From an uncultured Erysipelotrichaceae bacterium (GTDB taxonomy: Bacteria; Bacillota_I; Bacilli_A; Erysipelotrichales; Erysipelotrichaceae): a stretch of DNA of 34,893 bases. Under the pieces are notes generated by a model. That model ran no database searches and was not told where the DNA came from. It saw only the letters and a program-made list of their open reading frames with translations. Of this stretch, positions 21,572 through 30,539 are shown piece by piece; position 1 is the stretch's first letter, and every line of letters begins with the position of its first letter. Location: contig CACXDM010000053.1 of assembly GCA_902766435.1 (NCBI GenBank), positions 1 to 34,893 of the forward strand, given 5' to 3'. The position numbers and the translations under genes are program-made.

Positions 21572-23788
21572 TTATTCAGCTGATTTCTTCCGGAAGACAC
21601 GGCGTTCCACATTTGCGGAATCTGTCGTCTTCTTTCTGTCACCTGTCTTTGAGCGGGGCTGCTTCTTGGGCTCGACATATCCTTCAGGCTTCTCAATGCA
21701 TTCCTTTGCACTGACCTTGACCTTGCCGGATTCATCAATACTGATGACCTTGACCTTGACTGTATCACCCTTATGCAGAACATCTGCGATATTGGGAACT
21801 CTCTCCCATGACAGCTGTGATACATGGAGCAGTGCATCTGTTCCCGCAAACAGTGTTACGAAAGCAAATGATTCTCTGACTTCGCTGACAACCGCATCAT
21901 AGACTTCACCGACTTTAGCCTCACGGATCAGGTTCTCAATCATGGTCTTAGCCTTGTTGATGGCCTCACGGTCCGTATGGTAGATGATGCATCTTCCGTC
22001 ATCATCAATGTCGATCTTGACATTGTCGCATTCCTCGATGATCTTATCGATCTGTTCGCCACCCTTGCCGATGACGATTCTGATCTTGTCAACGGGAATC
22101 ATCATATGATCCATCTTAGGCGCATACTTGGATACTTCAGGTCTCGGTTCGCTGATTGCCTTCTCCATGTTGTCGAGGATTTCCATTCTTCCCTTGTGCG
22201 CCTGAGCAAGTGCCTCACGCAGGATTTCCTGACTGATGCCGGTAACCTTGATATCCATCTGCAGAGCAGTGATACCGTTTCTTGTGCCTGCAACCTTGAA
22301 GTCCATGTCGCCATAGTGGTCTTCCATACCCTGAATATCCGTCAGGATGGAATATGTATCGCCGACCGTAATCAGACCCATTGCCACACCGGCAACCATT
22401 GCCTTGATCGGAACACCGGCTGCCATCAGTGACATTGTTCCGGCACAGATACTTGCCTGGGAAGAAGAACCGTTGGATTCAAGAACCTCCGCGCTTGTTC
22501 TGATTGCATACGGGAATTCGTCAACTGTCGGCAGAACCTGCAGAAGCGCTCTTTCACCAAGTGCTCCGTGACCGATCTCACGTCTGCCGGGAGATCCCAT
22601 ACGTCCGACTTCACCGACGGAGAACGGCGGGAAGTTATACTGATGCATGAATCTCTTTTCCGTAACTGTTGTCAGATCATCGATGATCTGCGCCTCACTC
22701 AGCGCGCCGAGTGTCGTAACGGACAGGACCTGTGTCTCACCTCTTGTAAACATGGCGGAACCATGCGCTCTGGGCAGAAGATCAACCTGTGAGTCAAGCG
22801 GTCTCAGTTCATCAAGTCCTCTTCCGTCCGGTCTGATCTTGTCTTCCGAGATCAGTCTTCTGACTTCGGCAGCTTCAATCTCGACACAGTACTCATGCGC
22901 CTGCTTGACTGCTTTTTCAAGGGCAGCGTCATTTTCCCAGTCCATATCGGCAACCGCGTCTTCCATTTCCGCGATCAGATCATCAATTGTTCCGTATCTT
23001 TCCAGCTTGCCCTTGATGGAAACTGCCTCACGGATTCTCTCAGCGCCTGTTTCATCAATGTACTTGCGGATAACGGGATTGATCTCGTAAAGAACAATCT
23101 CCATCTTTTCCTTCGCGCATGCCGCAATGACTTCTTCCTGAATCGCGCAGAGCTCTTTGATTGCGTCGTGACCGATCTGCAGTGCCGTAAGCATATCTTC
23201 TTCCGTCACTTCCTTCGCACCGGCTTCGACCATATTAATTGCCTCTTTTGTGCCGGCAACGGTCAGATTCAGATCTGCCCTGTCACTCTGCTCAACAGTA
23301 GGATTGATCACATATTCGCCATCCACTCTGGCAACGATGACGCCCGCAACCGGTCCGTTGAACGGAATGTCGGAAACACACAGCGCCAGTGATGAACCGA
23401 ACAGTGAAGCCATTTCACTGCTGCAGTCCGGATCAACCGAGAATACGGTATTGACGACCTGAACTTCGTTTCTGAATCCTTCCGCAAACAGCGGACGAAT
23501 CGGACGGTCAATCAGTCTTGCCGTCAGAGTCGCATGTTCACTCGGTCTGCCCTCTCTTCTGAGGAAGCCGCCGGGAATCTTGCCTGCAGCGTACATCTTT
23601 TCCTGATACAGTACTGTCAGCGGAAAGAAATCCGTGTCCTTGGCCTGGTTGCTTGCCGTTGCGGCGGAAAGAACTACCGTATCATCATAGCGGATCAATA
23701 CGGACCCGCCGGCCTGTTTTGCAATTTCGCCGTTTTCCACAGTCAGAGTGCGTCCGTGGAAATCCCAGCTTTTCGTATACTTTTCCAT
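21572..23788 (-). CDS. pnp: polyribonucleotide nucleotidyltransferase (PNPase)
   Basis: PNPase is a phosphorolytic 3'-5' exoribonuclease of mRNA decay. At 738 aa it is close to the family length. Two RNase PH domains (about 5-220 and 310-545) flank an all-helical linker. A KH domain follows, with [13 protein letters not shown] (about 560-615), then an S1 domain (about 620-690) and a basic tail. Conserved active-site elements such as FTRGETQ and the second-domain GDMDFKVAG are present. The start ATG has GAGG about 13 bases upstream, a rather long spacing. Usually rpsO lies directly upstream; here it is about 6 kb away. Confidence 0.97.
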   Translation of the reverse strand: MEKYTKSWDFHGRTLTVENGEIAKQAGGSVLIRYDDTVVLSAATASNQAKDTDFFPLTVLYQEKMYAAGKIPGGFLRREGRPSEHATLTARLIDRPIRPLFAEGFRNEVQVVNTVFSVDPDCSSEMASLFGSSLALCVSDIPFNGPVAGVIVARVDGEYVINPTVEQSDRADLNLTVAGTKEAINMVEAGAKEVTEEDMLTALQIGHDAIKELCAIQEEVIAACAKEKMEIVLYEINPVIRKYIDETGAERIREAVSIKGKLERYGTIDDLIAEMEDAVADMDWENDAALEKAVKQAHEYCVEIEAAEVRRLISEDKIRPDGRGLDELRPLDSQVDLLPRAHGSAMFTRGETQVLSVTTLGALSEAQIIDDLTTVTEKRFMHQYNFPPFSVGEVGRMGSPGRREIGHGALGERALLQVLPTVDEFPYAIRTSAEVLESNGSSSQASICAGTMSLMAAGVPIKAMVAGVAMGLITVGDTYSILTDIQGMEDHYGDMDFKVAGTRNGITALQMDIKVTGISQEILREALAQAHKGRMEILDNMEKAISEPRPEVSKYAPKMDHMMIPVDKIRIVIGKGGEQIDKIIEECDNVKIDIDDDGRCIIYHTDREAINKAKTMIENLIREAKVGEVYDAVVSEVRESFAFVTLFAGTDALLHVSQLSWERVPNIADVLHKGDTVKVKVISIDESGKVKVSAKECIEKPEGYVEPKKQPRSKTGDRKKTTDSANVERRVFRKKSAE

Positions 23789-23843
23789 ATTTCTTTTATT
23801 ACCTCGTTCAATATTTCACTTCGTCAAAAATTTCAACGTACCT

Positions 23844-23872
23844 ATTCTACAACATTCGCCTTTTGAATACAA
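23844..23872 (-). promoter_or_regulatory. pnp promoter
   Basis: TTGTAT (23872-23867), a 17-bp spacer and TAGAAT (23849-23844) on the minus strand. The first 11 bases, TTGTATTCAAA, also occur at the ABC transporter promoter. Confidence 0.7.
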
Positions 23873-23896
23873 AGATAATTGAACTTTACCGCATAT

Positions 23897-23922
23897 AAAA
23901 ACATGATCCTGCCGGATCATGT
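23897..23922 (-). terminator. terminator after the superoxide reductase gene
   Basis: On the minus strand ACATGATCC-GGCA-GGATCATGT is a 9-bp stem with a 4-base loop followed by TTTT. It ends the ABC transporter and superoxide reductase unit before the pnp promoter. Confidence 0.85.
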
Positions 23923-23939
23923 CATCTTACTGATTTAAA

Positions 23940-24317
23940 TCAGGATTCTGTTTTCCACAGACCGTGAAGATTGCAGAATTCATAGACTGCCTTCACAGGC
24001 TCTTCGGAATAGAAATCCGCACAGGGCTTGTCACCCGGCTGCAGATATTCGATTCTGAATCCCTTTTCTGTCTGCAGAGCGATGAATTCAATATAGTGAG
24101 CCTCAAGCATCGGATGATCAACACTGCCTACATTGACACTCAGCTTGTTTCCCTCTCTTGTAACGACCGGTACATGCTTTTCAGCAGCGCCGTCTGTCGT
24201 GTTCGCCGTCAGTTCCTTCATCTCTTCACCACAGCACATTGTCGGGCAGCCGTGCTCATGAATCATAACAAACATCTTCTTGCATTTGTCACAGCGGAAA
24301 AATCTTAAGTCCTTCAT
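23940..24317 (-). CDS. internally initiated superoxide reductase (alternative start)
   Basis: A perfect AGGAGG (24332-24327) lies nine bases before the ATG at 24317, the natural start of a 125-aa desulfoferrodoxin. There is no stop codon between it and the GIY-YIG domain, so it is nested in the longer frame at 23940-24602. Independent initiation here is likely to be the main route to the reductase. Confidence 0.7.
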   Translation of the reverse strand: MKDLRFFRCDKCKKMFVMIHEHGCPTMCCGEEMKELTANTTDGAAEKHVPVVTREGNKLSVNVGSVDHPMLEAHYIEFIALQTEKGFRIEYLQPGDKPCADFYSEEPVKAVYEFCNLHGLWKTES

Positions 24318-24602
24318 ATTTAAAGACCTCCTCTTAGCTTCAGTATGATTGATTTTCCGATAATTTTCAATCAATTCGGTCTTTTCTTTCCGGCTCAGAT
24401 GCTTGATGCGCCATTCTTCCTTAAGTGCTTCGTTTTTTGTTTCAAACGAAGCACAATAGACAACCCGCAGAGGATGATGACTCCGGGTATACCTGGCTCC
24501 TTTTCCGCTTTGATGAGCTGCCAGTCTTTTTCCGGGATCCGTTGTCCAGCCGGTATAGTACGAACCGTTCTCACATTCGAGGATATATACATAATTCATC
24601 AT
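23940..24602 (-). CDS. GIY-YIG domain fused in frame to desulfoferrodoxin (superoxide reductase)
   Basis: One open frame of 220 aa joins two normally separate proteins. Residues 1-85 are a GIY-YIG nuclease domain of the YhbQ type (YVYIL, YYTGWT, KRLAAH, KEEWRIKHL). Residues 96-220 are a complete 2Fe-superoxide reductase. Counted from its own Met, a desulforedoxin-like centre has Cys9, Cys12, Cys28 and Cys29, and the catalytic iron site has His48, His68, His74, Cys115 and His118 with Glu46-Lys47. It reduces superoxide to peroxide. The start ATG overlaps the permease stop, so it is part of the ABC unit. A strong internal Shine-Dalgarno lies before residue 96, so the reductase is probably also made separately. 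Confidence 0.85.
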   Translation of the reverse strand: MMNYVYILECENGSYYTGWTTDPGKRLAAHQSGKGARYTRSHHPLRVVYCASFETKNEALKEEWRIKHLSRKEKTELIENYRKINHTEAKRRSLNMKDLRFFRCDKCKKMFVMIHEHGCPTMCCGEEMKELTANTTDGAAEKHVPVVTREGNKLSVNVGSVDHPMLEAHYIEFIALQTEKGFRIEYLQPGDKPCADFYSEEPVKAVYEFCNLHGLWKTES

Positions 24603-27600
24603 TCCACGCTCTTCAGGCTTTCCACCATTTTAATCCGGTCAAGCCGGGATGCCATCATATGATTGACAATGATTCCGAAAAGAACCGTCAGCGCACCGGA
24701 AATCAGATAACTCATCGGCAGTACGTCACGGCCGAACATGATATAGTCCATTTCAACCGTACGCATGATGAAATGGTGAAGCAGTGTTCCCAGCGGCATC
24801 CCGCAGAACGTGCCGATCAGCGTCAGGATATTGTTTTCCTTATATATGTAGTTTCTGACTTCACCGCGGCGGAAGCCGAGTACTTTCAGCGTTGCGATTT
24901 CCCGCTGTCTTTCACTGATGTTCACATTGATGAGATTGCCGAGAACAACAGCCGCAAGGGACATGGAGGATATGATCAGTGTCCATACGATAATATCCAG
25001 ACTTTTGACCATGGTATTGAAATTGTTCAGAACGGTATCGAAGAACTCGATTGAATCCACGCCGTCCGCAGCCGCGATTCTCTCCTGAATGTTTTCCGGA
25101 GCATCTTCCGCAAGCCGGATATGAATACACGTGCGTGAGAGCGGTCTTGTGCTCAGCGTCCGGTAGTATTCCTCACTCATCAGAACATAGTGACGGATAT
25201 ACATTTCCATCACGGCAGCCACTCTGACCTCATGGATCACGCCGTCCTCATCTTCCATACGGAATGTGTCTCCGACACCGACACCGAGGTTTTCCGCCAG
25301 CTTCTCATTGATCATGACACCGTCGGATGAGACGGACAGCGGCTCTTTGCCGATTCTTGTGCGCAGGCTGAACTCTTCATTGGCGACGGAAGGATCACTG
25401 TAGACAAGCACGGTCATCGTTTCCGAAAGCGCGCCGCTGCCGTAACCTTTTGCCGTGTAGGTATATGAGCGGTAAAGATTCTCAATGCCTTCCATTGCCG
25501 AAAGGTTATCCGTCACTGAACGGACCTCCTCTTCCGGCGCATCCTTTGACAATACTGCCGTACCGTCAAAGCGGTAGATATCATAGAACTGTATGTCAAC
25601 CATGGAGTTGATCGAATCACGTATACCGTAGCCTGTCAGCAGCAGCGCCGTACAGCCGGCCACTCCGGCAACGGTCATGATAAAACGGCTGCGGTAGCGG
25701 AAGATATTCCGGAGTGTGACTTTCCAGGTAAAGGAGAGTCTGTTCCAGATCAACCCGATCTTTTCCAGAAACATGCTGCGGCCGAGTTTGGGCGCTTTCG
25801 GTCTGAGAAGCTGAGACGGCACTTCCGTCAGATCACTTCCGCAGGCTGCCCATGTGGCTGCGAGCATTGCCGCAAGAAAAGCAGCTGCAGTAATGCCGAT
25901 CAGTTTCCAGGGTATCGTCATTCTGACCGGCGGCAGTATATACATCATCCGCCACGTATGATAAATGATGATCGGAAAAGACAGCATACCGGCAATTGTG
26001 CCGACGATTTCACCGAGTACGGTCGCCGAGCCGGCATAGATCAGATACTTTGAAGCACACTGCATTTTCGTATAGCCGAGTGCCCGCAGAATACCGATCT
26101 CCCCTCTTTGTTCATCAACCATACGGGTCATTGTCGTCAGACAGACAAGTGCTGCGACAAGGATGAAGAATACGGGGAATACCCTTCCGATTGAAGCCAT
26201 CTGGTCGATTGTTCCGTCATAGGTCGCGCTCGCATAATGTGATTTCCGGTCAAGCACCGTCCATTTGTTCGGCTCCAGTTCATCGATTTCCTTACGGGCA
26301 TCGCTTAGTTCTGCCCATGCTTCATCAAGTTCCTCACGGCCTTCCCGGCGGGCGTCTTCCAGTTCTGCTTTTCCGTCTGCCAGCTCCTTTTCACCGTCTT
26401 TGAGCTTTTCCTCATTTTCCGCGATTTCCATCCACCCTTCACGGATCTGATCCTGCGCCTTTGCAATTTCCTCAAGAAGCTGCTTCATTCCTTCTTCTGC
26501 CTGACGGCGCGCATCTTTGATCTGTTCTTCGCCATCCGCAATCAGATTGTCAGCTTCATCCAGTTCGGCAAGAGCCGCAAGAACCTCTTTCTGCTTCTGC
26601 GACAGATCTTCTTTCTGTTTCAGCAAAGCCGCAGCAGCTTCCGCCGGTGTTTTGTATCCGAGCTGTTCAGCCGCATCCAGAATTTCCTGTTTCCGGCTTT
26701 CCAGTCCGGCTTTCTGATCCGCCAGCTCCTGCTTTTTTTCAGCGGCTGCCTGAAGCAGATCCGCCAGATCATCATCACCGGAAAGCCCAAACTGTTCCGC
26801 TGTTTCCTTCAGTTCAGGTGACAATCCGGAAAGATCGGATATCAGAGCATCATCGCCCAGATATTTCATCTGTTCCTGCATTGCCGCAAGTTCCGCCAGT
26901 CCCTCTGAGACCATGCGGATTCCCTCTTCAAGCTGATTATATCCGTTCAGCGCTGCTGATAATGATTCTTCATTTTCACGCAGAGTCTGCAGAAGTCCCT
27001 CTGTTTCACTCTTTTTTGCGGCAAGTTCTTCAGCCTGTATATTCAGAGCATTAAGCGCTTCCTGCGGTGAAGAGAAGCCCATCTGTGAAAGACCGTTCAG
27101 TATTTCTTCCTTTTTTGCCTGCAGTTCCTCTTTCTGCCCCTGAAGTTCCATACACGTTGTCTGAAGATATTCCCTCAGCTGAACGACGGTGTTTTCGCCT
27201 GTAAGACCGGCACCGGAAATCACTTCAGCCAGGGAAGGATCTGCTTCAATGAGTATTTCAAGAGGTGTTTCTTCAGGCAGATCACTGAATGAGGCCGCAA
27301 GTCCTTCCGTACGGTTCATTGCATCTTCAATTGCCCGCAGTGTATCGTCATACTGATCCAGAAAGGCAGCGGACTGCTGTATTGAGGCAATGGTGCCGTT
27401 CAGTGTTTCCTCAGCTTCACTGATGGCGGAAAGACCATCCTCCGCTTCGGTAATGCCTGACTGCAGAGCGATTAAGGCATCCGTGAGTTCCTGTTTCTGA
27501 TCATCCGAAGTGAATCCCTGTGCCTTCAGTGTTTCCTTCAAATCCTTCAGTCTTCCTTCAAGCTCTTCCTTCTGCCCGGAGAGTCTCTCAGTCCCGGTGA

Positions 27601-28948
27601 TGACTGTATCCTTCAGATCCCTGACCGTGGCATCATCCGCCAGTGACAAAGCATCCACCGCCGCCTTAAGTTCCGGCATCTCTGAAAGAAGACCGCTCAG
27701 AGGCGACTCATCGGCATATTTCCCCAGCTGTTCTTCCAGTGTATTCAGTGAAGAGAGCGCATCATCAATCTGACCGATTCCGTCATTGATCTGGTCCAGT
27801 CCTTCCTGTGCTGCCAGAAGCTGCTCAGCCGCGCGGTCAATCTGTTCTCTTCCCGTTTTGATCTGGGCCAGTCCGTCCTCTGCTTCTTTTCTTCCCTGTT
27901 CTGCTTTTTTCTTCTGCTCCTGCAGTTCTTTTTCATTCTGATCAATCAGATCCAGAGCATCCTGAATCTTCTGTTTCTCTTCTTCCTCTGTTTCCGCCAG
28001 TTCGCGTTCGGCATCATTCAGCTCTTTTTTTCCGTCTTCGATCTGCTCTCTGCCATCTTTCAGTTCGTCTTCAGCGTCCTGAATCTTCTGCTCGGCATCC
28101 GCGATTTCGGTTTCATACGTTTCTTTTCCGTCAAGATATTCCGCAAGACCATCAGCGTATTCCTGTTCTGCCTCGTCTTTGATCTTCCGGTACCGTCTGT
28201 CCTTCAGTGTTTCGGCAATCTCTTCGATCCGTTCCTTATTCTCTGCCGCATAATCATCATAATCATCAGAGAAGGAGTCGAGCTGTGCCGCATCCTTAAG
28301 AAGAATATTCAGTTCCGTATAGTAATCAATATCAAACGCTTCAGCCGGAATATAAAGATAGGTTTCGATATACCGGTTGGAAAGCGTGCTGTTTTCCTTT
28401 GTCTCATTCAGATAGAGCGGTGTATCAATCATACCGACGACTGTCACTTCATCGTATTTCAGATTCTCGTTCTTCGTGCCTTCCGCTGTCTGCAGACGGA
28501 CCTTCGTACCGATCTGAAACCCCTGCTGCAGATCAGAACCGCTTTCGGAAAGAACTTCATCAGGCCTCTCCGGCATTCTTCCTTCCTTTAAGACAAACCG
28601 GTTGATCTTCTGACTTTCGCTGTAGCCGTGAACACGCGTCACACAGATATCCTTCCCGCTGGATGCCATCACATCGGTAAACCACGTTCCTTCCGCTTCA
28701 GCAACATTTTCAATCTGCCGCACAGCTTCAACATCATCGTCATCAAACCCGTAATCCGAATAGATCGTAATATCCTTCAGCCCCGTCTGATCGTTATATA
28801 CATCGACACTTTCATCCATGATCGAAGCACTGCTGGAAACACCCACGAAAAAAGCGACACCAAGTGCCACAATTGCAGATATGGACAGAAACCTGCCCTT
28901 TGTTTCCCTGATCAGCCGCAAAATACTGACGAATAGTTTCTTCGGCAT
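24599..28948 (-). CDS. FtsX/MacB-family ABC permease with giant coiled-coil insertion
   Basis: Permease of 1449 aa. A first transmembrane helix (about 21-42) is followed by an extracellular MacB-like domain to about 250, then a coiled-coil region of about 640 residues (255-893). Next are three transmembrane segments (about 923-1040), a second half with another helix (about 1088-1108), a second extracellular domain, and three final helices (about 1310-1435). FtsX-type permeases are usually 400-850 aa. Both ends of the coiled coil carry DGxxEL-type repeats, and its centre has three similar modules of about 145 residues. The partner ATPase is encoded upstream. Substrate is unknown. The ATG at 28948 is chosen over a GTG at 28957. 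Confidence 0.9.
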   Translation of the reverse strand: MPKKLFVSILRLIRETKGRFLSISAIVALGVAFFVGVSSSASIMDESVDVYNDQTGLKDITIYSDYGFDDDDVEAVRQIENVAEAEGTWFTDVMASSGKDICVTRVHGYSESQKINRFVLKEGRMPERPDEVLSESGSDLQQGFQIGTKVRLQTAEGTKNENLKYDEVTVVGMIDTPLYLNETKENSTLSNRYIETYLYIPAEAFDIDYYTELNILLKDAAQLDSFSDDYDDYAAENKERIEEIAETLKDRRYRKIKDEAEQEYADGLAEYLDGKETYETEIADAEQKIQDAEDELKDGREQIEDGKKELNDAERELAETEEEEKQKIQDALDLIDQNEKELQEQKKKAEQGRKEAEDGLAQIKTGREQIDRAAEQLLAAQEGLDQINDGIGQIDDALSSLNTLEEQLGKYADESPLSGLLSEMPELKAAVDALSLADDATVRDLKDTVITGTERLSGQKEELEGRLKDLKETLKAQGFTSDDQKQELTDALIALQSGITEAEDGLSAISEAEETLNGTIASIQQSAAFLDQYDDTLRAIEDAMNRTEGLAASFSDLPEETPLEILIEADPSLAEVISGAGLTGENTVVQLREYLQTTCMELQGQKEELQAKKEEILNGLSQMGFSSPQEALNALNIQAEELAAKKSETEGLLQTLRENEESLSAALNGYNQLEEGIRMVSEGLAELAAMQEQMKYLGDDALISDLSGLSPELKETAEQFGLSGDDDLADLLQAAAEKKQELADQKAGLESRKQEILDAAEQLGYKTPAEAAAALLKQKEDLSQKQKEVLAALAELDEADNLIADGEEQIKDARRQAEEGMKQLLEEIAKAQDQIREGWMEIAENEEKLKDGEKELADGKAELEDARREGREELDEAWAELSDARKEIDELEPNKWTVLDRKSHYASATYDGTIDQMASIGRVFPVFFILVAALVCLTTMTRMVDEQRGEIGILRALGYTKMQCASKYLIYAGSATVLGEIVGTIAGMLSFPIIIYHTWRMMYILPPVRMTIPWKLIGITAAAFLAAMLAATWAACGSDLTEVPSQLLRPKAPKLGRSMFLEKIGLIWNRLSFTWKVTLRNIFRYRSRFIMTVAGVAGCTALLLTGYGIRDSINSMVDIQFYDIYRFDGTAVLSKDAPEEEVRSVTDNLSAMEGIENLYRSYTYTAKGYGSGALSETMTVLVYSDPSVANEEFSLRTRIGKEPLSVSSDGVMINEKLAENLGVGVGDTFRMEDEDGVIHEVRVAAVMEMYIRHYVLMSEEYYRTLSTRPLSRTCIHIRLAEDAPENIQERIAAADGVDSIEFFDTVLNNFNTMVKSLDIIVWTLIISSMSLAAVVLGNLINVNISERQREIATLKVLGFRRGEVRNYIYKENNILTLIGTFCGMPLGTLLHHFIMRTVEMDYIMFGRDVLPMSYLISGALTVLFGIIVNHMMASRLDRIKMVESLKSVE

Positions 28949-28950
28949 GG

Positions 28951-29652
28951 TCACCACTCTATCTCATCCACATCGGCCGGATGCGGATTCTTTTCTTCAG
29001 AAATGATCTTTCCGCTCTTTACCCTCAGCACCTTGTCTCCCATCGGACATAAAGCGAGATTATGGGTAATGATCACAACTGTCATTCCCATAGACCGTGA
29101 AGTATCCTGAAGCAGTTTCAGAATCTGCTTGCCTGTCACATAATCAAGCGCGCCCGTCGGTTCATCGCACAGAAGCAGTTTCGGATTTTTCGCAAGTGCC
29201 CTGGCAATCGCAACTCTCTGCTGTTCACCGCCGGACAGCTGTGAAGGAAAATTATTCTTGCGGTCCTTCAGACCAACCTGATCCAGTACAAGACTGCAGT
29301 CAAGCGGATCATGACATATTTCAGCCGCCAGTTCGACATTTTCCAACGCGGTAAGATTCTGAACGAGATTGTAAAACTGGAACACAAAGCCGATATCAAA
29401 ACGCCGGTAATCCGTCAGCTCACGCTCATTCAGTGAATTGATCTGTCTGCCGTCCACCGTGATCTTGCCGGAAGTAGCCGTATCCATTCCGCCGAGGATA
29501 TTGAGAATCGTACTCTTGCCTGCGCCGCTGGCGCCTGCCACAATCACAAACTCACCCTTTTCAACGGAAAAGGAAACCCCTGACAAAGCATGAATATCCA
29601 CTTCGCCGACATGATATGTTTTAGTTACGTCTTCAAATGAAATATAGCTCAT
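28951..29652 (-). CDS. ABC transporter ATPase, LolD/MacB type
   Basis: ATP-binding subunit of 233 aa. Walker [10 protein letters not shown] (40-48), Q-loop Gln92, signature LSGGEQQR (139-146), Walker [13 protein letters not shown] (159-170) and His197 are all present. The GALD after Walker B places it with LolD/MacB/FtsE-like ATPases that work with FtsX-fold permeases, usually by mechanotransmission rather than classical transport. It ends two bases before the permease ATG. The ATG at 29652 has a weak GAGAG site about 7 bases upstream. Confidence 0.95.
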   Translation of the reverse strand: MSYISFEDVTKTYHVGEVDIHALSGVSFSVEKGEFVIVAGASGAGKSTILNILGGMDTATSGKITVDGRQINSLNERELTDYRRFDIGFVFQFYNLVQNLTALENVELAAEICHDPLDCSLVLDQVGLKDRKNNFPSQLSGGEQQRVAIARALAKNPKLLLCDEPTGALDYVTGKQILKLLQDTSRSMGMTVVIITHNLALCPMGDKVLRVKSGKIISEEKNPHPADVDEIEW

Positions 29653-29673
29653 ACTGTTCTCTCGGATACCGAA

Positions 29674-29702
29674 ATGATACTCAAAAAAGCATTTGAATAC
29701 AA
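29674..29702 (-). promoter_or_regulatory. ABC transporter operon promoter
   Basis: TTGTAT (29702-29697), a 17-bp spacer and TATCAT (29679-29674) on the minus strand, immediately after the rpsO terminator. Confidence 0.65.
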
Positions 29703-29712
29703 TAAAGCCAAT

Positions 29713-29737
29713 AAAAAACAGGGACCTGAATCCCTGT
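29713..29737 (-). terminator. rpsO terminator
   Basis: On the minus strand ACAGGGA and TCCCTGT form a 7-bp stem with a 6-base loop followed by TTTTTT. It ends the rpsO transcript before the ABC promoter. Confidence 0.88.
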
Positions 29738-29749
29738 ATTTCCGAAATC

Positions 29750-30016
29750 TTATTTTCTCAGACCGAGCTTCTGAACAAGATCACGATAACGGTTTACATC
29801 TTCTTTCTTCAGATACTCCATGAGCTTCTTTCTGCGTCCTACCATCTTCAGCAGACCGCGGTTGGAAGAGTAATCCTTCTTGTTCGCCTTCATGTGTTCA
29901 GTCAGTCTGTTGATCTGCTCTGTCAGAAGAGCGACCTGAATTTCAACAGATCCCGTGTCGTTTGCGGAACGGCCGAATTTAGCGGTCAGTTCAGCTTTCT
30001 TTTCCTTGCTTAACAT
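29750..30016 (-). CDS. rpsO: 30S ribosomal protein S15
   Basis: Ribosomal protein S15, 88 aa, which binds the 16S central domain early in 30S assembly. Characteristic motifs are [16 protein letters not shown], the [16 protein letters not shown] segment and the C-terminal [13 protein letters not shown]. The frame is open a further 37 codons, but the ATG at 30016 gives the family length and has AGGA eight bases upstream. It is transcribed alone, from its own promoter to its own terminator. In most bacteria pnp follows directly. Confidence 0.97.
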   Translation of the reverse strand: MLSKEKKAELTAKFGRSANDTGSVEIQVALLTEQINRLTEHMKANKKDYSSNRGLLKMVGRRKKLMEYLKKEDVNRYRDLVQKLGLRK

Positions 30017-30098
30017 TTCTTTTTCCTCATCTTTCTTTTGACCTGATGAACCGAGCAGACCGGCGAGGATCCGGAAAACCCAGTCCAAAAGCTTAATT

Positions 30099-30127
30099 AC
30101 TTTACCACAATATTTTCTTAAGAGCAA
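30099..30127 (-). promoter_or_regulatory. rpsO promoter
   Basis: TTGCTC (30127-30122), a 17-bp spacer ending in TGG, and TAAAGT (30104-30099) on the minus strand. The leader of about 75 bases contains GACTGG/CCGGTC, with a U-G pair next to G-C pairs, which could be an S15 autoregulatory site. Confidence 0.6.
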
Positions 30128-30130
30128 GCT

Positions 30131-30484
30131 TTACAGCGCCCGGATCAGATCGAACAGCGTTACCGCAAGACGCAGACCGGCAAGGATCATTCCGGCCATC
30201 GCCCCATAATAGTCTCTGCCCTTTTTTTCCTTGAGACGGCGGTAGCCGATAACACCGAGCACCATTGCAATCATTGCCAGGATTCCCATATAGTCAAACA
30301 GCCAGCTCATGACAGCAATCGCGGCACTGTACAGACAGAACATTGAATTGACAATACCCGTTGTACGGTTTTTCTTCTTTTCTTCCTTTTCCTGTTCACG
30401 GCGGATGATCTCGTTTCTTTCTTCCTCCATCTCGATTGAACGCTGTGTGCGCGGCTTATTCTTGCTTTTCTTCATTTTCTGCAT
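30131..30484 (-). CDS. small membrane protein with charged N-terminus
   Basis: Protein of 117 aa. The first 40 residues are very rich in Lys, Glu and Arg and probably helical. Three hydrophobic segments follow (about 43-62, 66-82 and 92-112), which resembles DUF4190-like small membrane proteins. I infer no function. The ATG at 30484 has TGGAGA about nine bases upstream. It has its own promoter just after hemW and precedes the rpsO promoter. Confidence 0.75.
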   Translation of the reverse strand: MQKMKKSKNKPRTQRSIEMEEERNEIIRREQEKEEKKKNRTTGIVNSMFCLYSAAIAVMSWLFDYMGILAMIAMVLGVIGYRRLKEKKGRDYYGAMAGMILAGLRLAVTLFDLIRAL

Positions 30485-30508
30485 AACAGTAATTCTCCAA
30501 CGACAGTG

Positions 30509-30537
30509 ATTTTATCAAAATCAGATGATCAGTACAA
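30509..30537 (-). promoter_or_regulatory. promoter of the small membrane protein gene
   Basis: TTGTAC (30537-30532), a 17-bp spacer and TAAAAT (30514-30509) on the minus strand, two bases after the hemW stop. Confidence 0.6.
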
Positions 30538-30539
30538 TG

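Noticed and set aside
24318..24340. Sequencing frameshift at the GIY-YIG/superoxide reductase junction
   Set aside because: Both domains are in the same frame and neither is truncated, so no frameshift is needed; simple absence of a stop codon explains it.
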